The position numbers were made by a program, and so were the translations under genes. Shown here piece after piece: positions 53,449 to 63,242 of a DNA stretch of 64,000 nucleotides. The DNA comes from JBAXAM01 sp964213355 (GTDB lineage Bacteria; Pseudomonadota; Gammaproteobacteria; UBA9339), in NCBI GenBank assembly GCA_964213355.1, contig CAXOVY010000029.1, forward strand, positions 1-64,000. The letters run 5' to 3'. Numbering within the stretch: position 1 is the stretch's first letter; each line of letters starts with the position of its first letter. Under the pieces are notes generated by a model. The model searched no databases. It saw only the letters and a program-made list of their open reading frames with translations, and was not told the DNA's origin.

Positions 53449-54990
53449 ATGAGAGGTCATATAACAATGAGAAAAATTCGGGAAATATTACGTTTAAAAT
53501 TTGCTCTTGAAATGGGAAACCAAAAAATCGCCAATAGTTTGGCAATTAGCAGCAGTACTGTACATGAATGTTTGCGCAGGGCTAATTTAGCTAATCTTAG
53601 CTGGCCGCTGCCAGATAACATAGATGATGAGATATTGGAGAAACAGCTTTACTCTCCGCCAAGACAAGCAATACCAAAGGAAGAGCGAGGTGAGTTGGAT
53701 TGGTCTAAAATTCATGATGAGCTAAAACGCAAACACGTAACGTTAATGTTACTGTGGAACGAGTACAGAGAATCGTATCCAATGGGAATAGGCTACAGTC
53801 GGTTTTGCGATCTTTACTTGCTATGGAAAAAGCCATTAGACACATGGATGCGTCAAGATCATAAAGCTGGCGAAAAAATGTTTGTCGATTATGCAGGAGG
53901 CACTATTCCTATAAGCGATGGGCAAGGCTATATACATCAAGCACAGATTTTTGTTGCTGTGCTTGGCGCGTCTGGATACATCTACGCTGAAGCGACAATG
54001 ACACAATCTTTGCAGGATTGGATAGAGTCACATTGTCGAGCTCTTAAATTCTTCGGCGGTGTTCCAGAGATATCGGTGCCTGACAATTTAAAAAATTGCA
54101 CTGTCCTTGCCCATCGCTATGAGCCAGATATTAACCCAACTTATCATGACCTGGCAAAGCATTATGGGTTTGTAGTTATGCCTGCGCGCGTAAGAAAACC
54201 AAAAGATAAAAGTTTGGCGGAAAAAAGCGTACAAATTATACAGTACCAAATTCTAGCAAAATTACGCGATCAAACTTTTTTTAGTTTGGTAGAAGTAAAT
54301 GAACCGATAGCAATTTTATTGAAAAAAATTAATTCGCAAGCTTTCCAAAAATTATCAGGATCACGGTTAAGCCAATTTGAGAAGTTAGATAAACCAGCTT
54401 TAAAACCACTACCAAGCACGCCCTACAAATTCGCTGAATGGGCAAAGGCAAGACTGGGTCCTGATTATCATATTGAATTGGATAAACACTTTTACAGCGT
54501 TCCGTATACTTTTATTAAAAAAATTTTGGATGTGAGATTTACTGATCAAACAGTTGAAATTTTTTATCGTTCAAAAAGAATAGCGGTTCACATGCGCAGT
54601 TACATACATAGACGACATACAACATTGAAAGAGCATATGCCTAAGGCTCATCAGAAATATGTCGAGTGGACTCCGGAACGAATTATTAATTGGGCTCGAA
54701 AAATAGGAATGGCAACAGCGCAATTAGTTGAGAAAGTTATCGAAACTAAAGAGCATCCACAATTAGCCTTTCGTGCATGCCTTGGGATCCTGCATCTTGG
54801 TAAGAGCTATACTGAACTACGGTTGGAAGCAGCATGTGTCCGCGCTTTAAAAATAGGAGCCTACAGTTATCACAACATAGCGTCTATTCTAAAAAATAAT
54901 TTAGATAACGTGCCAGTAAGTTCATCGGAAACTTTAACAGCAACAAAAGAAGAACATGAAAACATTAGAGGAGGTGATTATTTTGAATAA
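53449..54990 (+). CDS. istA: IS21 transposase IstA
   Basis: 513 residues, start after GGAG. N-terminal helix-turn-helix (NQKIANSLAISSSTVHECLRR), then the integrase core: EKMFVDYAGGTIPI with the first Asp, SVPDNLKNCTV with the second, and KDKSLAEKSVQIIQ with the Glu. The C-terminal domain is typical (YSVPYTFIKKILDVRF, RRHTTLKEHMPKAHQKYVEW). It catalyses strand transfer with the help of IstB. Intact. Confidence 0.93.
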   Translation: MRGHITMRKIREILRLKFALEMGNQKIANSLAISSSTVHECLRRANLANLSWPLPDNIDDEILEKQLYSPPRQAIPKEERGELDWSKIHDELKRKHVTLMLLWNEYRESYPMGIGYSRFCDLYLLWKKPLDTWMRQDHKAGEKMFVDYAGGTIPISDGQGYIHQAQIFVAVLGASGYIYAEATMTQSLQDWIESHCRALKFFGGVPEISVPDNLKNCTVLAHRYEPDINPTYHDLAKHYGFVVMPARVRKPKDKSLAEKSVQIIQYQILAKLRDQTFFSLVEVNEPIAILLKKINSQAFQKLSGSRLSQFEKLDKPALKPLPSTPYKFAEWAKARLGPDYHIELDKHFYSVPYTFIKKILDVRFTDQTVEIFYRSKRIAVHMRSYIHRRHTTLKEHMPKAHQKYVEWTPERIINWARKIGMATAQLVEKVIETKEHPQLAFRACLGILHLGKSYTELRLEAACVRALKIGAYSYHNIASILKNNLDNVPVSSSETLTATKEEHENIRGGDYFE

Positions 54991-55076
54991 GGGGACGCTG
55001 TCCCCTTAAACCCCTGAAGTATTTAGAGACGTAACTTGTAATTGATGAGGCGGGATTAGCCGCCTCAAGTTACGTC
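54989..55076 (+). promoter_or_regulatory. Two hairpins between istA and istB
   Basis: First hairpin: AAGGGGAC / GTCCCCTT with a 3-nt loop at 54989-55007, overlapping the istA stop. Second: a two-step stem at 55028-55076, GACGTAACTT / AAGTTACGTC outside and GAGGCGG / CCGCCTC inside. They occupy the 138-bp istA-istB gap and probably affect istB expression (termination or RNA stability). In most IS21 elements istA and istB overlap or are close. Confidence 0.55.
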
Positions 55077-55128
55077 ACTGTCATCAGCGCTTCCGCCTGT
55101 ACAGTAATTTAATAATATAGGAGAAAAA

Positions 55129-55884
55129 ATGTTAATACATCCAACAATTGAAAATTTAAAAAAACTACGTTTACTAGGAATGGCTAAAGCATTAGAAAAC
55201 CAGCTTGATCAACCGCAAGTAGAAAGTATGAGCTTCGAAGAACGATTAGGGTTAATAATTGACCGTGAAATTTGTGATCGTGAAAATAGAAAATTACAAA
55301 CAAGGCTTCGCAATGCAGCTTTAAAACAAACAGCGTCAGTAGAAGATATTGATTATCGCGCATCACGTGGTATTGATAAAAAGCTCGTATTTACTTTATC
55401 TAATTGCCAATGGATAAAAATGCACCGCAATGTTTTAATTATTGGTGCAACTGGTACAGGCAAAACATATCTTGCTTGCGCTTTGGCACATAAAGCTTGT
55501 TTAGAAGGAAACTCTGTTTATTACAGTCGCCTCTCAAGACTTCTGCCAGATTTGGGTTTAGCACGAGGCGATGGTAGCTATAATAAAAAAATGAAACAGC
55601 TGGCAAAGGTCGAGGTTTTGATTTTAGACGACTGGGGACTTTCTCCTCTTACAGATGAGCAACGTCGTGATTTATTAGAGCTACTAGACGATCGTCATGA
55701 AAAATGCTCTACTATTGTTACCAGTCAACTGCCAATTAAACTCTGGCATGAAGCCATTGGAGATAAAACTTTGGCTGACGCTATTATGGATCGACTGGTA
55801 CACAACGCTTATCGGTTAGAATTAAAAGGTGACGACTCTATGCGTAAATTTCGTAATGAAAATCTGAATAAGAGGGATAAATAA
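55129..55884 (+). CDS. istB: IS21 helper ATPase IstB
   Basis: 251 residues, start 6 nt after AGGAG. DnaC/DnaA-like AAA+ ATPase: Walker A GATGTGKTYLACALAHKAC, Walker B LILDDWGLSPL, sensor SQLPIKLWHEAIGD and the C-terminal DRLVHNAYRLELKGDSMRK-type end (here GDDSMRKF). It selects the target DNA and recruits IstA. Confidence 0.94.
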   Translation: MLIHPTIENLKKLRLLGMAKALENQLDQPQVESMSFEERLGLIIDREICDRENRKLQTRLRNAALKQTASVEDIDYRASRGIDKKLVFTLSNCQWIKMHRNVLIIGATGTGKTYLACALAHKACLEGNSVYYSRLSRLLPDLGLARGDGSYNKKMKQLAKVEVLILDDWGLSPLTDEQRRDLLELLDDRHEKCSTIVTSQLPIKLWHEAIGDKTLADAIMDRLVHNAYRLELKGDDSMRKFRNENLNKRDK

Positions 55885-56021
55885 CTAAATTATAACAAAG
55901 GTCTTTCGCTTTGATTTTTTTGATCGGTTTGGATCGGAATCGTTAATCGATTTGGACTGGAATTACTGATCGGTTTGGACTGGAATCATTGATCGGTTTG
56001 AATCGGAATGATTGATCGATT

Positions 56022-59000
56022 TCATCGGAATACGCAACTGGTGAAGCCAAGCAAATAATCTAACTCAGAATACTTCAAAAGATCAGGGTCGAAACTATTT
56101 ATATCAAATAGAAGAGATTCCAGGTTATCTTCATAGCCATTATGTTTTGATGGTGTTAATGGCATTTGATCATAACTAAGATATTTATCTAAATTATTAA
56201 TTGGTGATCCTACCCCAAATAATAAATCATCTGAGCTATATGCTTTATCAATACAATCCAATACATTATTTATAGGGTATTCAATTGCAGAATATGAATC
56301 AAGGCTTATATCTCGTGGTTGTTGTATTGTGGCAAAATCTTGTTGCAATGAAGCAATATTATTACTTTCCGTTGATGTTGTATATGTTAACGATATTAAC
56401 ACCGAATAATCCTTCAGAAGATGGTTCATACGGTTGTCGTATTTTTCATATGCCAACGATTTCCAAAAAAGATTGGGAAGATCTTTAGTCAAATCCGGGT
56501 AAATCCATAACGATAATGGGAGCAACATAAACTCTATTGGTGCCATTCCTAACATTGAGACCTGCGTAATAGTGTCTAGTGAATATCCAAAGATAACATT
56601 AGCATAATAAATAATATCCCCATTTTCATTTTTTGCATCGTATAGCCTATTTATAATACCAGGAATAGCGAGCTGTTCTATTATACGATCAGTTAGCTCT
56701 TGCCAAGATAAGCGGTTTAAGTATATATACCATAATCTGGATAATGGTTCTTCGTAAAAATTACGTATGTAAGCGGATATGAACGACCATCTGGAAGTAC
56801 CATAAAAAACATGTTCTAACACATTCATTACAATTGCACTATTTGGCGTTTCATAGTGCCCAAAATTTTTAAAGTTAAAATTGAGTATGTTTTCAATCGT
56901 TCCAACAACCCGCTCAAAGAGTCCGATTTTTTTTATACCCAAGTTCCATTCATTGAAAAGCATACTAGATTTATCGTAAATTTGTCGCGCTACAGCAAAT
57001 CTTTTTATGGTCATTGAGCCATTATCATTTTCTATCTTAAAAATTTTTACTATAGCATCATGATCTATATGACCACCGCCTTCCAATATACCCTTATACA
57101 CTTTACTATCGTACCAACAACTATATAGTCTACTATTCAGAAAACACAACCCCGTCCTGCGACCATCTTTATTCTCGAAAAAACTCGTAGAATCTATATA
57201 GGAAAAATAGGCCATTTCATATTCTGAATATTTTTCATTTTCTTCAATAAGCGGATAAATATCATCGAACACTAATTTTAAATCTTTGTTAGAACCATTA
57301 ATTGACGACCGAATATTTACCGAAAAAGCATTGCCTTGTAGTTTTGTTATTTCTTCGGGATCTGCATTAATGTACAAATTACAACCATTGGCATAAAGAG
57401 AAAAAATATTTCCATATTGACGACTAGTTAGATTATCTTTTTTACAGTTAACAACGCTATATATTTGTCTATCAGATGATCTATTATGAGTAATTGTGAG
57501 ATCACTAACTAATATAATATTTGGCAATTGTTCAAGCAGTGTAGGCATGTCTTTGTCTTGAATCCGCAAACATAAATCATCATCTTGCTTATCAAATACG
57601 TTCTGAATACTATCAATATTTGCCTTAACAAAGCCAACTGCTGTTTTTGAATATTCTATGATTAGTATCTGTAAATTTAGTCTGTTATTATCAATAGCTA
57701 CTGCAGCAGAACCATCTCCTGTTTCTAGGCGATCTAAGAAAAGCACTTGCGGATATAAATTGCGATTTAGTATGTTATGATTCTCAAACGCCTTGATGAT
57801 AATACCACTACTATTGCTGCTTTCAGAGTTTGGTTTTAGGATAGGATTAGCTTTTGGATTAGCATTAACATTTTTACGTCTTTTTAGCTTTTCATAAAGC
57901 TTTAAGCAACTATACCACTTTTGAATATCTTTATTAGAATTTTTGTCCGGATGATTTTTTTTTACACAAGCCTCAAATTTATTTTTTACATCTTGCTGTG
58001 TGTCATTCTCTGATAAAATACCTTCCTCTGATTGTTGCGGTCTCATTGGTATTGTTTCTACTATTTCCTCTATTCTTTCTGGTGTTCTCTTATTTGCTAC
58101 TACGATATCCATATCACGTCGAATAAGATCTACCATATGACTCTCAAAACCAAAAATATAACTGCTTTTTTGAAAATTACTTAAACCTATTTTAAACTTG
58201 ACTCCGATATATGCAGTATTGCTTCTTAGCTTGTCATGTTGAGCGCCCACTTCAATGCTTATTTTATCTAAAACACCCAAGATACGTTTGGCTGTTGGTT
58301 TAACATCATAAATTAATCTGATTCTAGAACCAACAACAGTATCAGTATCTTTGCTTGAAAAATAATATCCTCCCATATAAGTGGTTAGATTATCTATAAC
58401 CATACACCCTAATTCTACATCTACTCCTGAAACAGCCTGTTCGTAGTACCGATCCTTCAGTTTTAATCTTGTAACATTTTTTTCATCAGTCTTTTTTTTC
58501 TCTCCTATCGTTACCTCTTTTATTGATTGTATACTTTTTCCTACAACCATATATATATTACTACCTATAAATAATTTATTTTGCCAATACTCAAAGCCCA
58601 AGGTTAATTGATTAAAAATATTTTTATTATCACTGCTTCCGCGATCGAAGGCTCCATAAATACCAATCATTTGTTTAGTGGTTGGATATAGTTTTCTATA
58701 TCCAATATGCGCATTGCCCTCAAAAGAACTACCGCTACGATCTAATATTCTCAAGTCAGTAAAAAATAGTTGATTGTCTTTTTGAAATAATGGAATGAAT
58801 AAATCGTATATATTAGCTGCACCAGATTTTTGATTAAAATACTTAGCTCCGCCTAATTCAAAATATGGCTGATATTTATTTTGAGATGAAAGAGTTTTCT
58901 TTTTTAGCTGACCGATTTGTGTGTTGAAATATTTATAACTGCTTCTAGCATGATCGTTAACAAAATTAACCTCGCTTTTAGTAGATTTGCCTTCTATTGC

Positions 59001-59147
59001 CGAATATGATGCAAATGCTGATGAAAATAGAAAGTTGGATACGGTGAATATTACAAGGAAAGACACTGATAAACGCCAAGCCAGTACCAATATACAACAT
59101 GGCAGTTGCCTATAAAAAAATCGACATACATTGAATCTTGATTTCAA
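56022..59147 (-). pseudogene. Inverse-autotransporter-like surface protein with J-domain, N-terminal fragment
   Basis: The gene reads 1037 native codons, then four codons into IS21 before a stop. After an N-terminal hydrophobic signal (LAWRLSVSFLVIFTVSNFLFSSAFA), residues 80-340 form an intimin/invasin-type beta domain: YFELGGAKYFN, IGYRKLYPTTKQMIGIYGAFDR, LTLGFEYWQNKLFIGSNIYM, GVDVELGCMVIDNLTTYMGGYYF. At 380-425, DTQQDVKNKFEACVKKNHPD with HPD at 399-401, then KNSNKDIQKWYSCLKLYEKL, matches helices II-III of a J-domain. The following 600 residues are an unrecognised passenger. With the 52638-53177 fragment the intact protein had 1239 residues. It would be surface-exposed; host interaction is inference. 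Confidence 0.75.
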
Positions 59148-59371
59148 GAATATAGGATCCAGATATCATGGTTAAATTTTATTTATCCTCCTTCCTAGAC
59201 CTGCGTCATACTAACCTCGATTCTGCCTTCCATGTCTCATCGGATGATTTAAATTTTGATTATAAAATCAATTGTCATTAAAAACAAACCATCAAGAACC
59301 GATGTATAATGAACTTAACTAAATTATTTTGCAATTTGATTGTTTGACTTTATGACTCTCCCTATTGTTTA

Positions 59372-60405
59372 TAGCGCTTCCCTAAATTGCAGAGACATGC
59401 TATAGTCTTCTCGTTATTTTCTGAATGAGAGGAGCAAATGACTGCAGCATACTCAATAGATTTACGTAAAAAGATTGTTTGGGCGTATCAAGATGAGAAT
59501 ACAAGTTACTCTAAAGTTGCTAAAAGCTTTAAAGTAAGCGTGAATAGCGTAAAGCGTTATGTAAAACAGTATCGAGAAGATGGAGATTTATCGCCAAAAA
59601 AAGGTAACCAAGGAAGGCCGAGCAAGATTGATGAAATGGGGTATGAAACTATACAAAAAATTATTCAGAATAAACCAGCGATCACTTTAGCAGAGCTATC
59701 GGAGTTATATTACAAAAAAAGAAAGATAAAAGCTGGTAGGTCTATATTGTCGAGGGCTTGTTTGAAATTAAATTTACGGCGAAAGAAGTTAAGTCGTTAC
59801 GCTGCTGAGAGAGATCGCGATGATGTTAAAAAAAACGGCAAGAATATCTTGAGGTAATCAAGGATATTCCAGTACGAGATTTAATTTTCTTAGATGAATC
59901 TGGTGCTAATTTACGAATGGCTCCATTGTATGGTAGAGCTCCTGGTGGAGAAAGAGTTGTTAATGCTGTTCCTTTTAATCGAGGTAATCGACTAACCATG
60001 CTAAGTGCTATAAGTTTTGAAAAAATAGAAGCAGCATTGTATGGAGAATGGGCGGCTGATGGAGAAATATTTTTAAACTTCATCACGAGATGTTTATGTC
60101 CAGTTTTACAAAAGCGTCATGTTGTGATTATGGATAACGTGGCTTTTCATCAAGTTTGCGGTGTAAAAGAAGCCATCGAATCAACTGGAGCCAAACTAAT
60201 TTATTTACCACCATACTCGCCAGATCTAAATCCTATAGAACAGATGTGGGGAAAGATTAAAACTTGTTTACGTAAAGAATCAGCAAGAACGTTAGATAAA
60301 TTTGCAATATCATTAAAGGTTGCTTTTATGAGCATTCAATCAACTGATTTGACAAATTGGTATAGACACTGCGGCTATCAGACTCTATAATTTAGGGAAG
60401 CGCTA
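59372..60405 (+). mobile_element. Second, distinct IS630-family element
   Basis: Flanked by TA at 59370-59371 and 60406-60407. The terminal inverted repeats share 17 perfect bases, TAGCGCTTCCCTAAATT, then two mismatches and AGAG. It encodes a frameshifted transposase like the element in traC but with different ends and sequence, so it is not a copy of it. The right end lies 15 bp before the second 32-bp repeat. Confidence 0.92.
59438..60390 (+). CDS. IS630 transposase (two frames, -1 frameshift)
   Basis: Starts after GAGAGGAG with MTAAYSIDLRKKIVWAYQ; helix-turn-helix YSKVAKSFKVSVNSVKRYV. The first frame stops at 59857 (KKNGKNILR). At the A8C run near 59828-59836, a -1 slip gives KKRQEYLEVIKDIPVRDL and leads to the DDE core: LIFLDESGANLRM, VVIMDNVAFHQ and LPPYSPDLNPIEQMWGKIK. 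The catalytic frame has no own start before its first Asp, so frameshifting is required. Full product about 317 residues. Confidence 0.9.
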
Positions 60406-60421
60406 TAATGTGTAACAAGTG

Positions 60422-60453
60422 GTTTTTCGCCTTTTTGCCACCTTCTATTTTCT
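60422..60453 (+). repeat. 32-bp direct repeat, copy 2
   Basis: Exact copy of 52499-52530, starting GTTTTTCGCCTTTTTGCCAC. It lies immediately right of IS630#2. On the minus strand both copies read as KIEGGKKAKN in an open frame, here continuous with a gene remnant, so the repeat may have come from a coding end. Confidence 0.85.
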
Positions 60454-60620
60454 TCGCTAACAATATATATTTGTGGGTAATGAATAGGTTTCGAAGGTCA
60501 GTATTTTTTGGGGTAGCTTTTTCTAATTCTTTTACAATATCAAGATAATCTCTTACTTTAGCGATGCCGGATGCTGTGTTGTAAGCGTAATGATGACTTT
60601 TTAGCTTAGGATTTGCCCCC
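60454..60620 (-). pseudogene. Remnant of an unrecognised leftward gene
   Basis: The minus strand is open across this stretch and reads PKLKSHHYAYNTASGIAKV, RDYLDIVKELEKATPKN and LRNLFITHKYILLAK, then continues through the 32-bp repeat to the IS630 edge. It has the composition of real protein but no start codon or ribosome site, and I do not recognise the family. Probably a fragment of a gene degraded by the rearrangements of this islet. Confidence 0.4.
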
Positions 60621-60686
60621 GCGTCCCAATTGCATTAACCTCTTCAATTTGGTAGTATCAGACGTCGTGGATATAAAGGAAAATTT

Positions 60687-60857
60687 ATGGAAAAATATGT
60701 TTGCAATGTTTGTGGTTATATTTACGATCCAGCAATAGGTGATACTGATAGTGATATCAATCCCGGAGTATCTTTCGAAAACCTACCAGAAAATTGGGAG
60801 TGTCCCATATGCGGAGTTGGTAAAAAAGATTTTTCCGTTTATAAAGCGGTATCCTAA
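60687..60857 (+). CDS. Rubredoxin
   Basis: 56 residues; ATG after AAAGGA with a 7-nt spacer. The two iron-binding knuckles are CNVCG (Cys6, Cys9) and CPICG (Cys39, Cys42), with the conserved YDP, GD, PG and NW...CP positions of a one-iron rubredoxin (length 50-56). It is a small electron carrier, often serving oxygen or peroxide reduction. It is the first gene right of the islet and precedes a histidine kinase. Partner enzymes are not visible in the window. Confidence 0.95.
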   Translation: MEKYVCNVCGYIYDPAIGDTDSDINPGVSFENLPENWECPICGVGKKDFSVYKAVS

Positions 60858-60909
60858 ATAATATTTCATTAACTTTTTATTTTTTGCTTATGCTATTAAA
60901 CTCGGCCCA

Positions 60910-62064
60910 ATGAATAATACTAAAAAAACAAGGATATTTGATAACAACTTTTTGGAATGTGTTATTACATATATGGCTGGCGATGTTTATTGGTTAGATC
61001 GAAATTGTGTTTACTTAGGCTGCAACGATAATACAGCCAAATTTATGGGTCTTAATTCCAAACAAGACATAATAGGTAAAACACATGAGGATATAGGAAA
61101 AATAGCAAAATGGACTGCTGGACATACCGCATCCTGGAAACAAGACGTGCTAGAGGTTATATCAACCGGTGAACCAAAATTAAATATTGAAAATAAACCA
61201 GTTTTGCTACCGGATGGAAGGGAAGTATTTTATCTTTCCAATCTCGTTCCCTTGTTCGATAACAAAAAAAATGTTATCGGCGTGATCGGCACTTCAATTG
61301 ATATTTCAAATCATAAAAAAATCGAAAAACTGCAAAATGAAAAAGAGATTGCAGAAAGAACCTCAAAATTTATGCAAAGACTCGCTGGAAGTATCGCCCA
61401 TGAAATACGAACACCTCTGGCAATAATTGGTATAAATGTAGATTTGCTTGAAAGAACACAATGCTTTATTGCTAAACATATAGATGAAGGTGCCAAAGAA
61501 AAATATCTTAAAGCAATTAAACACGCCATTAAATCAGCATCTATCATTATAGACAATATACTAACAATGATAAGAACATTGTCTTCTGGAGAAATGATTA
61601 AAAATGAATTTCAGTACTTATCCATAGCAGAGAGTGTTAAAAGTGCATTGGAAATATATCCTTTCCTACATCATGAAAAAACATTAGTTTATTTCGAAAA
61701 ATCAAAGGATTTTGTTTATTACGGGGATGAGATACTAACACAACACATGTTATTCAACCTCATAAAAAACGCTTTATTTTCTATTAAAGAAGCCGGCAAA
61801 GGAGAGATAAAGATACAATTAGAAAAAGACAAGACAAATAATAATTTGATCTTTACCGACACGGCCCTTGGTATTGCCGAAAAAGAATTACCTCATATAT
61901 TTGATCGGTTTGAAGCAAAGAAAGCGGGAACTGGCTTGGGCTTGGCTTTTTGCAAAACGGTTATGCATTCCTATGGCGGTGATATTAGTTGCACCTCTAA
62001 GCTCGGAAAATACGCCAAGTTTACTTTGAGTTTTCCTTCAAATATCAAAAAACCTCTAAAATGA
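60910..62064 (+). CDS. PAS-domain histidine kinase
   Basis: 384 residues, no membrane segment. PAS domain at about 15-135 (DVYWLDRNCVYLGCNDNTAKF, GKTHEDIGK, VIGVIGTSIDISN), then HisKA with His164 in AGSIAHEIRTPLAIIG and an ATPase domain with NLIKNALFSI, DTALGIA and GTGLGLAFCK. No receiver domain. The ATPase and H box regions are very like those of the kinase on the ICE (9250-9966), and the group resembles Legionella/Vibrio LqsS/CqsS-type kinases in motif style (weak inference). A cytoplasmic redox or ligand sensor is plausible given the neighbouring rubredoxin and hydrogenase genes. No ribosome site is seen. Confidence 0.85.
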   Translation: MNNTKKTRIFDNNFLECVITYMAGDVYWLDRNCVYLGCNDNTAKFMGLNSKQDIIGKTHEDIGKIAKWTAGHTASWKQDVLEVISTGEPKLNIENKPVLLPDGREVFYLSNLVPLFDNKKNVIGVIGTSIDISNHKKIEKLQNEKEIAERTSKFMQRLAGSIAHEIRTPLAIIGINVDLLERTQCFIAKHIDEGAKEKYLKAIKHAIKSASIIIDNILTMIRTLSSGEMIKNEFQYLSIAESVKSALEIYPFLHHEKTLVYFEKSKDFVYYGDEILTQHMLFNLIKNALFSIKEAGKGEIKIQLEKDKTNNNLIFTDTALGIAEKELPHIFDRFEAKKAGTGLGLAFCKTVMHSYGGDISCTSKLGKYAKFTLSFPSNIKKPLK

Positions 62065-62196
62065 TTGTCAACAAAATTGCTAAGCTAAAGCTTGCAGCTA
62101 CAGCTTAAGTCAAAAAAATCTTGCAAAAATAAAAAAATAGGGATTAAATCAGTGTTAAGATTTTGAGACTTTCCATTCTATATAAGGATGCCGATA

Positions 62197-63228
62197 ATGA
62201 GCACAAAAACTTCAGAACTTGTTATCACAAGAGATAATCTTCTCAAAGACCTCGATAAGACACTTGTTGATTACCAAGTTGCTGCTTTGACAAAAAAAAG
62301 TGAACGCAACCTTTTTGACTATGTCACGAGCTCCAGCGAGATAAAGCTAGAGTATCAACCAACGGTTCTTTCCCCAAAAAAATTCCTTTTCCCTCAAGAA
62401 GAGGTAATTTTAGAATATACACCTGATGGTAAAATTAGCGCCAAAATAGACGCCAAGCCCTTGGTTTTGTTTGGTATTCGCCCTTGTGATTTAAATGGCT
62501 TTAAGGTGCTTTATGAAGCCTTTGCTGACGACCATGGCGACCCAAATTACTTGGCGAAGCTTGAACAGTCAATTATCATTGGTATCGATTGCAAAAAAAT
62601 CTGTGATAAGAACGCTTTTTGTTTTAAAGTTGGATCGCAGAATGCCCTTGGTGGTTTTGATATCATGCTCTACGAACTTGGCAATGACTACGCCATTGAG
62701 ATCGCCAGTGAAAAAGGTCGTAAATTTATTGCCAAGTATTTGACCACAAGCAAAGCCCGCGGCGATGAAATCGCTACTTTCCAGGCAGAGAAAGACTCTT
62801 GTTTTAGCAAAGAAATCCTTTTTAAAAATCTAGAAAAATTTCCGGAAATTTTCGAACAAAACACACGCCACCCAGTTTGGGAGCAAGAGGGATCACGCTG
62901 TTTAAGTTGTGGTTCATGCATAATGGTATGCCCAACTTGCTATTGCTTTGATGTCAAAGACGAATGGAACTTGAACCTTAAACAAGGTGAGCGCATTCGC
63001 AAGTGGGATGCCTGCATGGTAAGTTCTTTTGCTACCATTGGTAGTGGCGAAAACTTTCGCCATAGCGCCACTACCAGACTACACCATCGCATCGACCGCA
63101 AGTTTAATTTTTTAATGAAGAAACACGGCCAATCCGTTTGTGTTGGTTGCGGCCGATGTGTACGAGCGTGTCTCGCAGAAATTAGTCCTAAAAAAATCGC
63201 TGCAACTATTAACAACGAAGTTGTGTAG
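62197..63228 (+). CDS. Sulfhydrogenase-type [NiFe] hydrogenase beta subunit (4Fe-4S)
   Basis: 343 residues from ATG 62197 (MSTKTSELV), 8 nt after AAGGA; the ATG 9 bases earlier has no spacing for it. Central motif LFGIRPCDLNGFKVLYEAF is the signature of this family. The C-terminal part has two [4Fe-4S] clusters: CLSCGSCIMVCPTCYC and CVGCGRCVRAC, and the typical RFRHSATTRLHHRI-like segment FRHSATTRLHHRIDRKF. It carries electrons between the NAD(P)H diaphorase subunit and the hydrogenase dimer in group 3b enzymes or in an anaerobic sulfite reductase. The gamma gene follows at 15 bp, so I favour the hydrogenase. Confidence 0.85.
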   Translation: MSTKTSELVITRDNLLKDLDKTLVDYQVAALTKKSERNLFDYVTSSSEIKLEYQPTVLSPKKFLFPQEEVILEYTPDGKISAKIDAKPLVLFGIRPCDLNGFKVLYEAFADDHGDPNYLAKLEQSIIIGIDCKKICDKNAFCFKVGSQNALGGFDIMLYELGNDYAIEIASEKGRKFIAKYLTTSKARGDEIATFQAEKDSCFSKEILFKNLEKFPEIFEQNTRHPVWEQEGSRCLSCGSCIMVCPTCYCFDVKDEWNLNLKQGERIRKWDACMVSSFATIGSGENFRHSATTRLHHRIDRKFNFLMKKHGQSVCVGCGRCVRACLAEISPKKIAATINNEVV

Positions 63229-63242
63229 CTATGGAGAAAAGA

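Larger units (their letters stand above)
53253..56036 (+). mobile_element. Complete IS21-family element
   Basis: The tips are TGCATATTCCGAT and, reverse complemented, TGCGTATTCCGAT, keeping the TG...CA ends of IS21 elements. The flanks carry a 6-bp duplication ACTGGT at 53247-53252 and 56037-56042. Inside each end are four to five 23-bp units of the ATTCCrrTCCAAAyCGATyA type, the expected multiple transposase-binding sites. istA and istB are complete. The element splits the large leftward gene. Confidence 0.93.
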
